From assembly GCA_032207245.1 (NCBI GenBank), contig CM063502.1, forward strand, positions 138,256,498 to 138,320,497: a DNA stretch of 64,000 nt, read 5' to 3'. This document shows positions 12,168 through 23,800 of the stretch, in pieces. This DNA is from Pardosa pseudoannulata (taxonomy: Eukaryota > Arthropoda > Arachnida > Araneae > Lycosidae). Made by a program: the position numbers and the translations under genes. How positions within the stretch are numbered: the stretch's first letter is position 1; each line of letters begins with the position of its first letter. Below the pieces are notes generated by a model. It did no database searches and was not told where the DNA came from. It worked only from the letters and a program-made list of their open reading frames with translations.

Positions 12168-12304
12168 CTGGATCATATTGTTTTGCTCAATCAAACAAGT
12201 TTCCCACAAAGCGACTTCATGCCATCCTTTCTTCATAAATATCGTCAAATCGTCAATTCTAATTTGCTGTATACTTTTGTAGATTTCAGAATTAGTAATC
12301 CAAG
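12168..12304 (+). CDS. TEP1: TEP1 exon a: C-terminal part of the vWA/TROVE module
   Basis: It encodes LDHIVLLNQTSF, then FLHKYRQIVNSNLLYTFVDF. The KYRQ-V-N-x-x-LLY pattern resembles the strand-helix end of the vWA-like fold in TROVE proteins. The acceptor TTTTTAG lies just after a TA microsatellite and the donor is AAG then gtaata (phase 2). Any earlier TEP1 exon lies upstream but was not identified. Confidence 0.65.
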
Positions 12305-13580
12305 GTAATAAATTACTATGCATGCATATTTTTATAGAAACCTTTTTGCATTTAAATAGTAAAACAGAATTTAAAGTAAGCTTCAAAAGTTTATATATTT
12401 TATCTAGTTATCATAAGAATTTTAATTTATAAAGCAAACTAAAAAATTTATTGACCTTTTTTTCTTTTAATTACAGTATTCTGTTTTCTGAACTAAACAA
12501 ATTATTACATCATCTTTTAAATAACAGAATTACCTAAAAAAATTTTTGTCCGTTTTTTCCCTTCCTATAGTTTTATAAAATTCATATATATTTGTTTCAT
12601 TTTAGATTTACTGAATCATCTATTTCAGAAAAAGATGTATATCTTACTGGTGCTAGTAGTTCACTAATTAAGTATGTATTTTAACTGTAACAGAAATTTT
12701 TAATCTAGAGTTTTTGCTTTAACTGTGCTATTAATTTCACAGTTAATACAACTGTAGTTTGTGAAGTAGAAATAATTTGTGTACTTACTTTTCATTCTTT
12801 AAAAAATATACTGAATTATTTCTTTTTGGAAAGATAAAAGCAAGGACCAGAGTTCTTTTTCAAATCTTCACAAACAATTATATTCACTATTTTTGATTTT
12901 AAAATTTTTGTATGGTTTTTAGTGTATTATTTCTTTTACAGTAATTTGACTTTAAACTGTTTAAATTTCCTTAATGTCACAGTTAAATTTCTTAGTAAAT
13001 CTATGGGATCAGATTGAATTGTTTATCATTTAGTGTAAACTATTGAAAAGTTTATATTTTGAGTAAGCCATAGAGACGTAAAATGATTGCCTCTCTTCAT
13101 ATCTAATTATTGCTATAAAACTGAGTGGATATTTTAAATTTATATCTCTCAATGACTTTATATTTTTGTATTACGCATCTTAAGGTGTCATATTAATTTG
13201 TCAAGTATGACACAAACTATTGCAAAAGATATTAAGTATCTTTATAATTTCTATGTTTTTAAATTTTGTTTTATTAAATTTGATATGCCATATTAAAATG
13301 TGTGGCATAATAAACTACCAAACATGTTTTTTAAGCATTCCTTTGTTTATAATCTTTATTTTTCAGTAAACAAAAATAAAAATATTAAAACCTTTCCTTA
13401 CTCTGTGTTTGACATTTATAGGAATATTGCACTTAAAATATATGTATCAGCTATAGAAAAGCTTAAACAGACATTTAAAGTGTTAAAAAATTTAATTAGT
13501 AAGTTATCAATATGTTTGCACTGTTGATTACTTTTTATTGCTAAGTTTTATATAATACAATTATTGTCCCTGTTATTTTG

Positions 13581-13670
<90 letters not shown>

Positions 13671-14798
13671 TTCATAGTAAAGAAATATTCAGCAATCACA
13701 AAACACTCTTAAACATTGTTTATTGTTACAAAAATTAAAAGGTGTAATTTTCAAAAATTTGTCTTAGTATAACAACTCTGGATTATTATAAATTAATAAT
13801 GTATAATTTAGAAAATTATTTACTTTTTTGTTTATTAAATTGTATTATTTATTCAGTGATTTTTTTTTTCTAGATTTATAGCAGAGAGATCTAATGGTGG
13901 ACAGCTTGCCTATGTTGATGGTATTGATATAAAATATAATCTCCCTAAAGTTTCTCAGTTTAAAAGAAATATGATTGTTACTGACCATAGTTCAACAAAC
14001 ATTTTACCCGACAAAGATGCAGTTATACCAGTGATTTGTAAAATGCCAAAGTAAGTGTTACAATTTTCATGTTTTGCAATAATTTCTAATGCAAATTTCA
14101 TAACTTATATATACAGCTGTGCTACAGCTTTTAAACTGATATTTCACTATATGTTTGGAGGATACTCTAGGAAAGATGAAAGCAAACATTTAAATGTTTT
14201 TATAGTTAAAGTTTTAATAAGCAAAATAAAATTTGACTAACTTATAATTTTTTAAAATTAATTTTCTTTAAGCTTCATTATTTTATTATCTTTATTCATT
14301 GAAATTCTTTTAGGTGGCATACAGTTAGGATATTTGTTTCTTCCACTTTTAAAGACATGATGTCAGAAAGAGATCTGTTAGTTAGGTTTGTATTTCCGGA
14401 ACTGAGAAGAAGAGCTTCATCAATATTTGTCAAAATTGCTGAAATAGATCTTAGATGGGGTATTACTGAAGCAGACTCTTCTACTCAAAGGTTGGTTTTA
14501 ATACTACTAAAAATAGATAATATCTCCTTAAAGAGATTTTGTATTGTTTTCAATATGTATTTGCTTTGCTGCAAAAATGTCTATTAATATATTTGACATA
14601 TCCTAAAGACTATTCGATGCAGTACTTAACTTAACCATATAGTATGTAATATATCATTTTATGTTTAAGATTCTATAACTCAGACTTCTCTTTCATGAAA
14701 TTTTGTTTTATGCAATTTTAATGTTTAGGCATCTATTTTTTTCTTTAACTATGTAATAGACAGGTATTTTATATATACACACACAAATAAATAAATAA

Positions 14799-14852
<54 letters not shown>

Positions 14853-17800
14853 GTTAAATGTAGTTTTCATGATTGACTTCATTTTATTATTTAATTAATA
14901 CTGTGAAAAAATAATTTATTAATATCTTAGCTAAAACAGTCTGCTATCTGACTAGTTGTTATGTAATACACTGGTGGACAATTGCTAAGGTTGGATCAGA
15001 AATAGTACATAAAAAAGTAAGTGTAACTGTAAACTCGCCGAGCGGTCTGCGAACGTTCTATTTTCAACTGTAAGTCATTTGGGTATGACTTCACGTGGGT
15101 TTCTTATAGGGAGCAGGTATGGAGACGAAATGATCAGCCGTAGAGAAGTTCAAACTTAACAACGTTGATTTATTACAACCAAAAACATTTAAAGGAAACT
15201 ATAGGTAAAATCGTCGAGAGAGGAGCTCATTCTCAGCAACCTTCTCATTTGCAAGTTCAGCCGGGAGTCCCTCCCGTTTTTCCTTTGTCAAACAGGAAAC
15301 CTCGGTTTTGGGGGAGATCGACACCCCCCCAGTTGACCTTCGTCCTTGGAGTAGCTGATGCGGTAGCACAAAGAACAATTTCTTCTTTCTGTCGGTGCCT
15401 TGACAAAACGGCAGATTTGACACTAATCGTCCGTGCGTCCAAAAAAGACCATTACTGCCGTTTTCCAATTGTTTGGCGTTTTGAACTGTTCGGCGCCTTA
15501 CAATAAACCAAAAGTTCGCTTTAGCCGACACATTTTTTTTCTTTGATCCCCGACAGAGACGGACGCGATACTTACACGCCCGCCCTAAGTTTGAAATTTG
15601 CTGACAAAGGGCTAATTTCAAACCCTTAAGCGTCCGGCTCAGTGATGGGCTACCACCTGTTCCCCTTACCCATTGTTTCCATTGTTTGGGTGCAAGCGCC
15701 ATTGAAACCTTTAGGTTATGGATCCTTGCTATGCTTAAATCAACACAGCACTTGGTAGGAAAAATAACCTTTTTACACATCGAATGGGTTTAACACCCAT
15801 TTGAACCTAAATCGCTGCATATAATTATTATTCAATGAACACAAAAAATATATACATGTGCAACTTTACGGAGCTGGGAGACCTTACTTTAAACAGCGTA
15901 ATCACTTGTTAGAACAATAATGGGATACATAGAAACCAATTTAAAATTGTTTTTGACACAAAATATATACGCGAACAACAACAACAACAAAAAACTACTA
16001 ATATTTGTATATTAGACATTAATTAAACTTTACAAAATCATCACCTTGATAAAAAAAATTACTATCCCTACATCTACTAACCGCGACATAGCATCGGCGG
16101 CTAAGTGACTTGCCCCTGGCTTGTGAGTTATTGAGATATCCCACCTTTGTAAGGATAGCGCCCACCTCATCAATTTTGGGCTCTTCGGAGCCGTCTCGTT
16201 GAGGAATTTCAATGGATTGTGATCGGTAATTATCTCCACTCGACCCCCCAGGATCCACTTCTCAAATTTTGATAATGCAAATAAAATCCCCCACGCTTCT
16301 TTCTCGATTGTGGCCCAATTTTTTTGTGCGCCATTCAACTTTTGTGACACAAATGCAATGGGCCGAAAATCGCTTTTCGCGTCGCGTTGGGTTAAACATC
16401 CCCCTACCGCTATCCCCCTACGCATCCGCATGAACTTGAAACGGTATAGACAGGTCGGGTGTTGACAGCTGGGTTGCGCTGCACAATGCTTCTTTTAAAT
16501 ACGAGAATGCTTTCTTCGTCTATTCCCCACTTTACTCTATTGGACGCACTTTTCTTTGTGAGTTCTGTGAGCGGGGCTGCCAACATTGCATAATTTTTAA
16601 TATACGTCCGATAAAACCCCATTAAACCTAATACCGATCTTACATCTTTTTTTTTTTTTGTTTTTGGACGTTGTAATCTTTTAATTGCGGCACTTTTTTC
16701 TTCACCTGGCCCATGCTTCCCCCTCCAATTTTGTGGCCCAAATAACTTAATTGTTTTGCCGCGAATTTACACTTGCCTAGGTTGGCCGAGAACCCTAAAT
16801 TATTTAACACCGTCAGAACTTTTTCCAGGTGTTCCAAGTGCTTTTCGAAACTCGGGGAGAATATAATGATGTCGTCAATATAAGCTTGGGCGAAATTACC
16901 AAATTTACCGAGAATCCTGTTCATTTCCCTTTGAAATGTGCCAGAGGCTCCGGCTAATCCGAAGGGCATCACTTTCCATTGGAAGGTACCCACATGTGTA
17001 GTGAATGCCGTCAGCGGTTTACACTGATCCTCCATTCGGATCTGCCAATATCTCCGACTCAAATCTAGACTTGTGAGCCACTCCGCCTTGCCCGCGGTGA
17101 GAATTAGCTCTTGAATATACTTCATTGGGAAAGCTGGTACTTTGGTAACCGCGTTTAGCGCCCTATAGTCCACGCACATACGGGTCGATGCATCCTTTTT
17201 AGCAGGGCTTCGAACCGTAATTTTTTTTGTTCCGGTTTTCGTTCCGGTTCAACTAAAAAATTAATATCGGTTCAGTTCAGGTTTTCGCTCCGCCAAAAAT
17301 AACGGTTTTCGGTTCAGTTCCGGTTTTCGCTCCGCCAAAATAACTGTTTTCGTTTCAGTTCCAAATGAATAATTTCATTTTATGTGTATTCTTATTTGTA
17401 CTAAAAATCTAATTCTATCATAAACAAAAAATCTAATTCTATCAAAATATAGAAGATTTTATTCTTTTTTTAAATGGTGCATTATGTGAATTGATACAAA
17501 CAGCAGGTACGATAAGAGCGGTGAGCATTGGCATTGTTATCTATTATCAAAATCGCATTTGACAACTAGGTTCATGATTACCCACATTCGTCGTTTGACT
17601 CTCACATCGTGCACTTGGCCTTGCAATAATTATGTAAAAAATATATTATTTATTTAACATATGAAAATTGCCTCTAATTATTAATATATCTTCTAACGTG
17701 GTTTCACTGAGATTACTTCTATTGTCTCGGAGAATAAATTTCAAACCTGAAAACGCTCTTTCAACACTAACTTGTGTAGCTGGAGCTGCCAAAACCACCA

Positions 17801-20800
17801 TTGCAATCTTATACAAGTGCGGATATGTAATTATAAAGTTGACGTTAAATTAGAAAATATTGATAAGTTGGTAACAGTAACAAAATGACTGAAAGATATA
17901 TCGAACCAAAATAAACCGATATTTTTTTCGGTTCAGTTCCGGTTTTCGTTCCGACCAAAATAACGGTTTTTTCCGGTTTTCGGTTCAGTTCCGGTTCGAA
18001 GCCCTGCTTTTTAGCGACACAAACCACGGGGTGTGCTATATCCGCCTCCGATGTTTCAATCAACTTTAGGTCAAGTAGTTCCTGAATTTGACGTTCCACC
18101 TCCCCCCTATATGCCATCGGAATCCCATAACAGTGAGGCTTTCGTCTTGTCGCGCCAGGCAATAACTCGATTCCGTGTTTGCCAACCCCTGCCGGCTGAA
18201 AACTTCTAGTGAATAAACTCCCGAATTTATGCAATAATGTCCTTAAATCGCGCCCTTGTGCCTGTGATACATCCAGAAGTGTTATGGTTTCTACCGTCTA
18301 TTTCCCGTTATTTCTTTGGTTTCGGGGACCGGAAGAACCTCTACTTCTCCAAACTCCTCCTCTCCTTCTAAAATAATATTAACTGCGCTCGCTCTTGTTA
18401 TGAAGTCCCTGATTTTGTTTTGATGAACGTGTCGAGTCGACCCATCCTCAAATTCGATTAGAAAGGAATGTGGTCTTAGCTGGTTAACAATCTTTGCAAG
18501 TCCCTGCCACCGCGCATATAGTTTGTTAGTGGAATCTGGGATCAAAACCACAACCGGATCTCCCTTTTTAAATTCCTTATTGCTGGACCTTAGATTATAT
18601 TGGTGTGCCATGCGCTCCTGTTATACGTGTGCTGTTATTTTGGCCTGTTCAGCCGCCCGTTCCAATCGTGCCGTTAATTCTTTTAAATACTTCGGAATAG
18701 GCTGAGTGCAAAATTAAGCGCCCGCACTTTCTCCTGTCCACGTCGATTTTAAAATGTGTAAAGGCCCCTGTGCTGGCCTCCCATATAACAATTGAAATGG
18801 TGATACCCCCGTCGTGGCATTTGGTATCTCGCGATACGCCCATAAAACATACGGCAACTGCACATACCAATTCCGCCCCTCTTCCCTAAAAACATCGTGT
18901 AACATTCCCTTAAGTGTTCGATTGAATCTTTCCACTAATCCATTAGACTGTGGATACATCGGCGTGGAAAACCGTGGGCTTGCTCCCAATCTCTTCTCAA
19001 ATTCCGTAGTTAATTTTGAGTTAAAATTGGTTCCATTGTCTGACGCAATGACGTTTGCTATCCCGGTCCGGGAGAAAATACTTAAGAGTGCTTCGCATGT
19101 GCTCTTGGCATTTAAGTTTCCTAATGGAACTGCTTCCGCCCACCTCGTGTGCTGATCAATCATACATAGTATATACTTATGACCCTTTGAACTAGGTGGA
19201 TCAATTGGCCCTATTAAATCTATATTAACCACTTGAAATGGCATCCGGTCTAGCTACCGGCGTTATCGGCGCCCTATCTCTTGTTTTTACATGATTTTTG
19301 AGTTGGCACTGGACACACGCCTTACAATATTTTTCGACGTCAATCTTCATGGTTTCCCAATAAAAGGAATATCGCAGTCTTTCTAGCGTCTTCCTATATC
19401 CCATATGGCTACCAAATACTGAATTGTGTGCCAACTCTAGTACTTCCTCGTGTCTCGACTTAGGTAATACTAATTGGGCTATTTTCTCTCCCAATACTTT
19501 GTCCATATGATATAAAAATCTCACTTTAGTAAAATAGCCCCTTTCCTAATTCCGCGAATTCCCAACATCTAGTGAGGTCTTCACAATTTTCTTGTTCTCT
19601 CAAAAACCGATCAGTGGCTGTTATGACCTCGCCTTGTGTTATCTTTCCTCCATTCTTTGACAGTGATGGATCATCATCCGTGGGGACCCCTTTCTCTCGT
19701 TCTATTGTGCCGTGTCCTGCCCCCCCTTTCCGCACGCTCTCCCCGGTCTCTGCATCTCCTGTTCCCCTGACCAGTGAAACTTCAATAATCTCTTTCTCTT
19801 CACTGTTTGGTCCACTTCCCTTTGTTTCTCCTTTTAACATATAAAATATTTCCGGAGGTAACAGCATATCATCGTCCATTGATCGAGCGACCACGCATAT
19901 AACTTCCGTCGGAAAATGAATGTGCCGTTCCCCTTTGTACAACGCTAGGTTGGCTTTCACCTAAGGGTATTTAACTGGTAGTCCGAATAACCCTTTCAAG
20001 AATATGTTGGGTAAACCTTCTGCATTTACCTCTCCCAAAACATCTTGCCTGACCACAGTTACCTCTCTGCCCGAGTCCAGTAGAGCGTCGATTATTCTTC
20101 CGTTCACTCTCACTTTCACCCGTTTCAATTTTCCTCGAAAGGGTATTGTGTTGTCTCGTTGCAGCGAATTGACCCGAGCTATTACTACTCCCTCTGTATC
20201 TGTCTCCCCTTCCTCCTGCCTTTCTGTTATGGTATTTGGGCTAGTTAATCCCCTAGCTACGTTTACCCTGGTTGGCTTGTTGTTATTTGCGCGCCTATTA
20301 TCCCTTCTTGCCCTCGGACAATCGCGTTTAAAGTGTTCTTTATCACCACACAAAAACACCCAGCGTTCCTTTCCCTCTGAAAATCCCTTTTTGTTTCTGA
20401 GAACACTCTGTTGTTCCCCTTCTCTTCTCCTAGCAGCTCACTTCTCAGCGTGTTATTGTACTTCCGCCCTTTAGCCGCAAAGAATCTATCGCACTCTTGC
20501 GCCAACTGTTTCGGCTTGAACCATGTCTCCCCTTGACGTATCAAAATATGAGAGGCCGCCTCTCCATCTAAAGTTGTCATCAATTTGTCAGACACGATTA
20601 GCTGATTAATGGCTTCGGCATCTCGTGCCCCCCTTAATTTACAATAATACTCCCACATCGATGTAAGGCGGCGCGTCGCATATTGAGCAGAATTTTCCCC
20701 TGCATTTCTCTTTGCCTTTCTAAAATTATCTAGACATGTTTCTGGGGATGGTTCGAATTCCCTTAGCACAACCTCTTTTACCGCCTCATAATTATTAAAC

Positions 20801-23800
20801 TCGTCGCTTTCCATATTCGTGAATAGGTTTGCGGCCTTCTCTCCCAGCAAGCAGATTAAAATTATTGCTTTTAGCTCCTGCTCAACTTTTTTGCAAGCAA
20901 ATGCTTTTTCTAGGCTGTTGAAAAACAAATTCCATCCCTCCGGTTTCGATGGAACTTTCACCGTTAATAGCCGAATCGTCTTAATTATTTTGTCTATTGA
21001 CTTAACTCTATTAATAGTGCCTACCTCCTTCGAATATGACCTTTCGCTAGAGCTTCTCCTCCTTCTTTCGTCCTCATGCCGCATCAAATCCGATTTTATC
21101 CGTAAAGCCTCTAACTCATATGCTCGTTCCTTTTCTTCTTTCTCTAAACATTCCTCCAAAATTGATTCTAGCAAACCTCTTGCCGCGTCCTCAGCATAAT
21201 TTCCCCCCTGTACTATAAGATTTATTAGCTGTGTTTGTTCATTTCCAGAGACATCTCAATCCCAAAATCACAAGCCAGCTGACCAAATCTGCCTTTTTCA
21301 CCTTATACAAAAACGACATTTTGACCCTCAAAATATCCGTTAAATAAGCACCAAAGGATAAAACAAAATTCCCTAGAAACAGCTCCCAGCTTATTCCTAG
21401 CCTAGCAGCTACACACTAATATCTTTAGTTTAAAGTGAATAAAATATATCTTACGCGAACATGCAGATCACTAGAACTTAAACTTCACAGGAAAAAAGAA
21501 ATAACATAGAAAAAAAACCATAGCACATTATATCATAGAGCCTTGATACGATTTAGACAAAACCTAAATAAACCTGACTCCCGCGCGCATTTTTGCACCC
21601 AAATCAGCATTTACATGAAAACAGGTAAGAAAAACAAGTGCCAAAATATCACATCCTACCTTGCCGGACGACATCAGTATCAATGGGCCTTCCGAATTCG
21701 CTCTTGTGTTGTCAACACTTGCTTCCAATTCGAACACTTGTAAGCCCCGTTTACATGTGCCAGTCATGTACCCTTCTTTTTACCCGGGTAAAGGGATTTT
21801 GCTAGGAGGGTCAGAGAAACCCGTTTACATGGTCAATTATTTCTACCCTCCATTTCGCCGGGATCGTCGCTAGAAGTCACGTGATCATACGGGACGGCAA
21901 TCATCTGTAAGCGCAAAGGATGATGGGAAAGGAGAGTAAACTCTGCTATTACCCGGGTAGAAAGGTGGGTTCTTTCTACCCCTCAATTTTTTCCCTAGCT
22001 AGGGATAATTCTTGAAAGGGGAGTACAATTCGCGTATCAACCCTGCATTCTACGCTGCTTTTGGCACATGTAAACGGGGCTGTAGACATCCCTCTAATTT
22101 GGATCAGCGTTCGGGTTCACTGGAACTGCTGCCTTGTAGAATCCACTGTACTCAGCATTGCCGTCCTTTCTTGGGTTCACGCTGATTCGGAATTTCTTCC
22201 GTCTCCTACTTCCGTGTTGCTTCCACTTGCATCCAGTTGCTGCTCCGCACCCGCCTGTCACCAGATGTAAACTCGCCGAGCGGTCTGCGAACGTTCTATT
22301 TTCAACTGTAAGTCATTTGGGTATGACTTCACGTGGGTTTCTTATAGGGAGCAGGTATGGAGACGAAATGATCAGCCGTAGAGAAGTTCAAACTTAACAA
22401 CGTTGATTTATTACAACCAAAAACATTTAAAGGAAACTATAGGTAAAATCGTCGAGAGAGGAGCTCATTCTCAGCAACCTTCTCATTTGCAAGTTCATAC
22501 GGGAGTCCCTCCCGTTTTTCCTTTGTCAAACAGGAAACCTCGGTTTTGGGGGAGATCGACCCCCCCCAGTTGACCTTCGTCCTTGGAGTAGCTGATGCGG
22601 CAGCACAAAGAACAATTTCTTCTTTCTGTCGATGCCTTGACAAAACGGCAGATTTAACACTAATCGTCCGTGCGTCCAAAAAAGACCATTACTGCCGTTT
22701 TCCAATTGTTTGGCGTTTTGAACTGTTCGGCGCCTTACAATAAACCAAAAGTTCGCTTTAGTGGACACATTTTTTTCTTTGATCCCCGACAGAGACGGAC
22801 GCGATACTTACAGTAACCAAGTGAAATAAAATGTCAGATTGCTAGGATATTACAATAAAGTTAATTTATTGTTCTCTGAAGTCCAGAAGACTGAAAAATG
22901 TTCAAGTGACAAAGCCATTTTGCCCTTCTTTAATCCTACCAAATAAAAGAACCATCCATAAAATTATCTAAGTGGTTTCAAGAAGACTTACTGAAAATTA
23001 CAGATGCATCAATTGAATCTTTTCTGTTAAACTTTGTTTGTGAAAACCAGTAACCAATATGAGTGAAATACTTCTTATAAACAACTTCTGTAATTGAAAA
23101 TTTGTATATGCACGACTTGCCTTACTGTATCCCACACTTATGCCAATTTCTACATTTTCCTAACTTTCATTTTGTGTTTGTTATTGCTGATGTTGTTATC
23201 CTTCCTTAGCAATTGTTCACCAGTGTAGTAACTCTGTATCATGTACTAACTGAATATATATTTTTCATGAGATATATCTAATGACTAGAAATTTAAAGTT
23301 TTAGTTTAGTTTCTAATTATTTTCCCTTCTAAATTATATCGTCTCTAGAAGTAAGTTATATTGTACTAAGTATACATTTTATGCATATGATTTATTTGCA
23401 TTAATATTAAATTACTTTTTCTTAGAATAACATATTTCATTATTTTAATTTTAGAGCTGCTGAATTATGTTTACTTGAAGCTCAGAAAGCAGATCTTTTG
23501 GTAGGAATGATAGGTGACAGATATGGCACAATATACACTTTTGATCCACCAACTGCTCCTGAATTACAGTGGGTCAAAGGTTGTTCTAGTGGATTATCAA
23601 TAACTGATCTTGAAATGCAGGCAGGAGCTTTGAGAAATCATGAATCATCAAGAGAAAAAGCCTTTTTTTACTTTAGAGACAACTCTTTTCTAAGGTACAA
23701 AAACTTCCTTTAAATTATTTTAGATTTTTTCTGCAGTTTTTATTTGTAAAATATGTGGTTCAATGTACCTACTTCAAATACATTTCAATTGAAATATTAC

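Larger units (their letters stand above)
16640..18234 (-). pseudogene. Retrotransposon reverse transcriptase, split by a hAT insertion
   Basis: The RT starts at 18234 with a typical entry segment (HGIELLPGATRRKPHCYGIP, then LKLIETSEADIAHPVVCVAK). It is cut at 18006 by the 804-bp hAT element and resumes at 17194 with MCVDYRALNAVTK, FGLAGASGTFQREMNRIL and the catalytic YIDD box (AYIDDIIIF), followed by LGFSANLGKCKFAAKQLSYL. Sequence type is clearly Ty3/Gypsy. It lies directly after integrase on the same strand. It is inactive because of the insertion and a frame break near 16640-16680. Confidence 0.9.
15028..22812 (-). mobile_element. Ty3/Gypsy LTR retrotransposon with integrase before RT (Gmr1-like order)
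   Basis: The element is bounded by near-identical LTRs (15028-15576 and 22266-22812, TG...CA) and a 5-bp target duplication GTAAC (15023-15027, 22813-22817). It is transcribed on the minus strand. From the 5' LTR the order is gag, CCHC knuckle/protease, spacer, integrase (HHCC, DDE core, GPY/F-like end), reverse transcriptase, RNase H, then a 0.45-kb 3' UTR without an env-like frame. Integrase lies upstream of RT, unlike usual Ty3/Gypsy and like Ty1/copia; this arrangement is known in the Gmr1-like group. The coding frame has several frameshifts and two younger insertions (hAT at 17203-18006 and a TIR element at 21743-22081). The two LTRs differ by roughly eight substitutions and a few small indels by eye, which suggests a fairly recent insertion. 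Confidence 0.9.
14969..23225. mobile_element. Mariner/Tc1-type TIR element (about 0.47 kb) split by an LTR retrotransposon
   Basis: The left end CACTGGTGGACAATTGCTAA (14969-14988) is matched in inverted orientation at the right end (about 23204-23225, reading TTAGCAATTGTTCACCAGTG), with one mismatch or indel. Both ends are flanked by TA (14967-14968 and 23226-23227), the Tc1/mariner target site. Removing the LTR element and one copy of its target duplication leaves about 467 bp. No transposase is recognisable, so this is a non-autonomous (MITE-like) element or a decayed one. Confidence 0.8.

Noticed and set aside
12081..12386. 101-codon minus-strand frame over TEP1 exon a
   Set aside because: Its non-repeat part is the complement of a plus-strand exon with proper splice sites and TROVE-like sequence. 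The minus frame ends in the TA repeat.
15199..15780. 193-codon minus-strand frame with a partial duplicate at 22437-22768
   Set aside because: It lies in the LTR and recurs in the other LTR because the LTRs are copies. No domain; not a gene.
15577..16029. Possible env-like gene downstream of RNase H
   Set aside because: Only 450 bases with no sizeable frame and no signal peptide or membrane segment. Nothing indicates an envelope.
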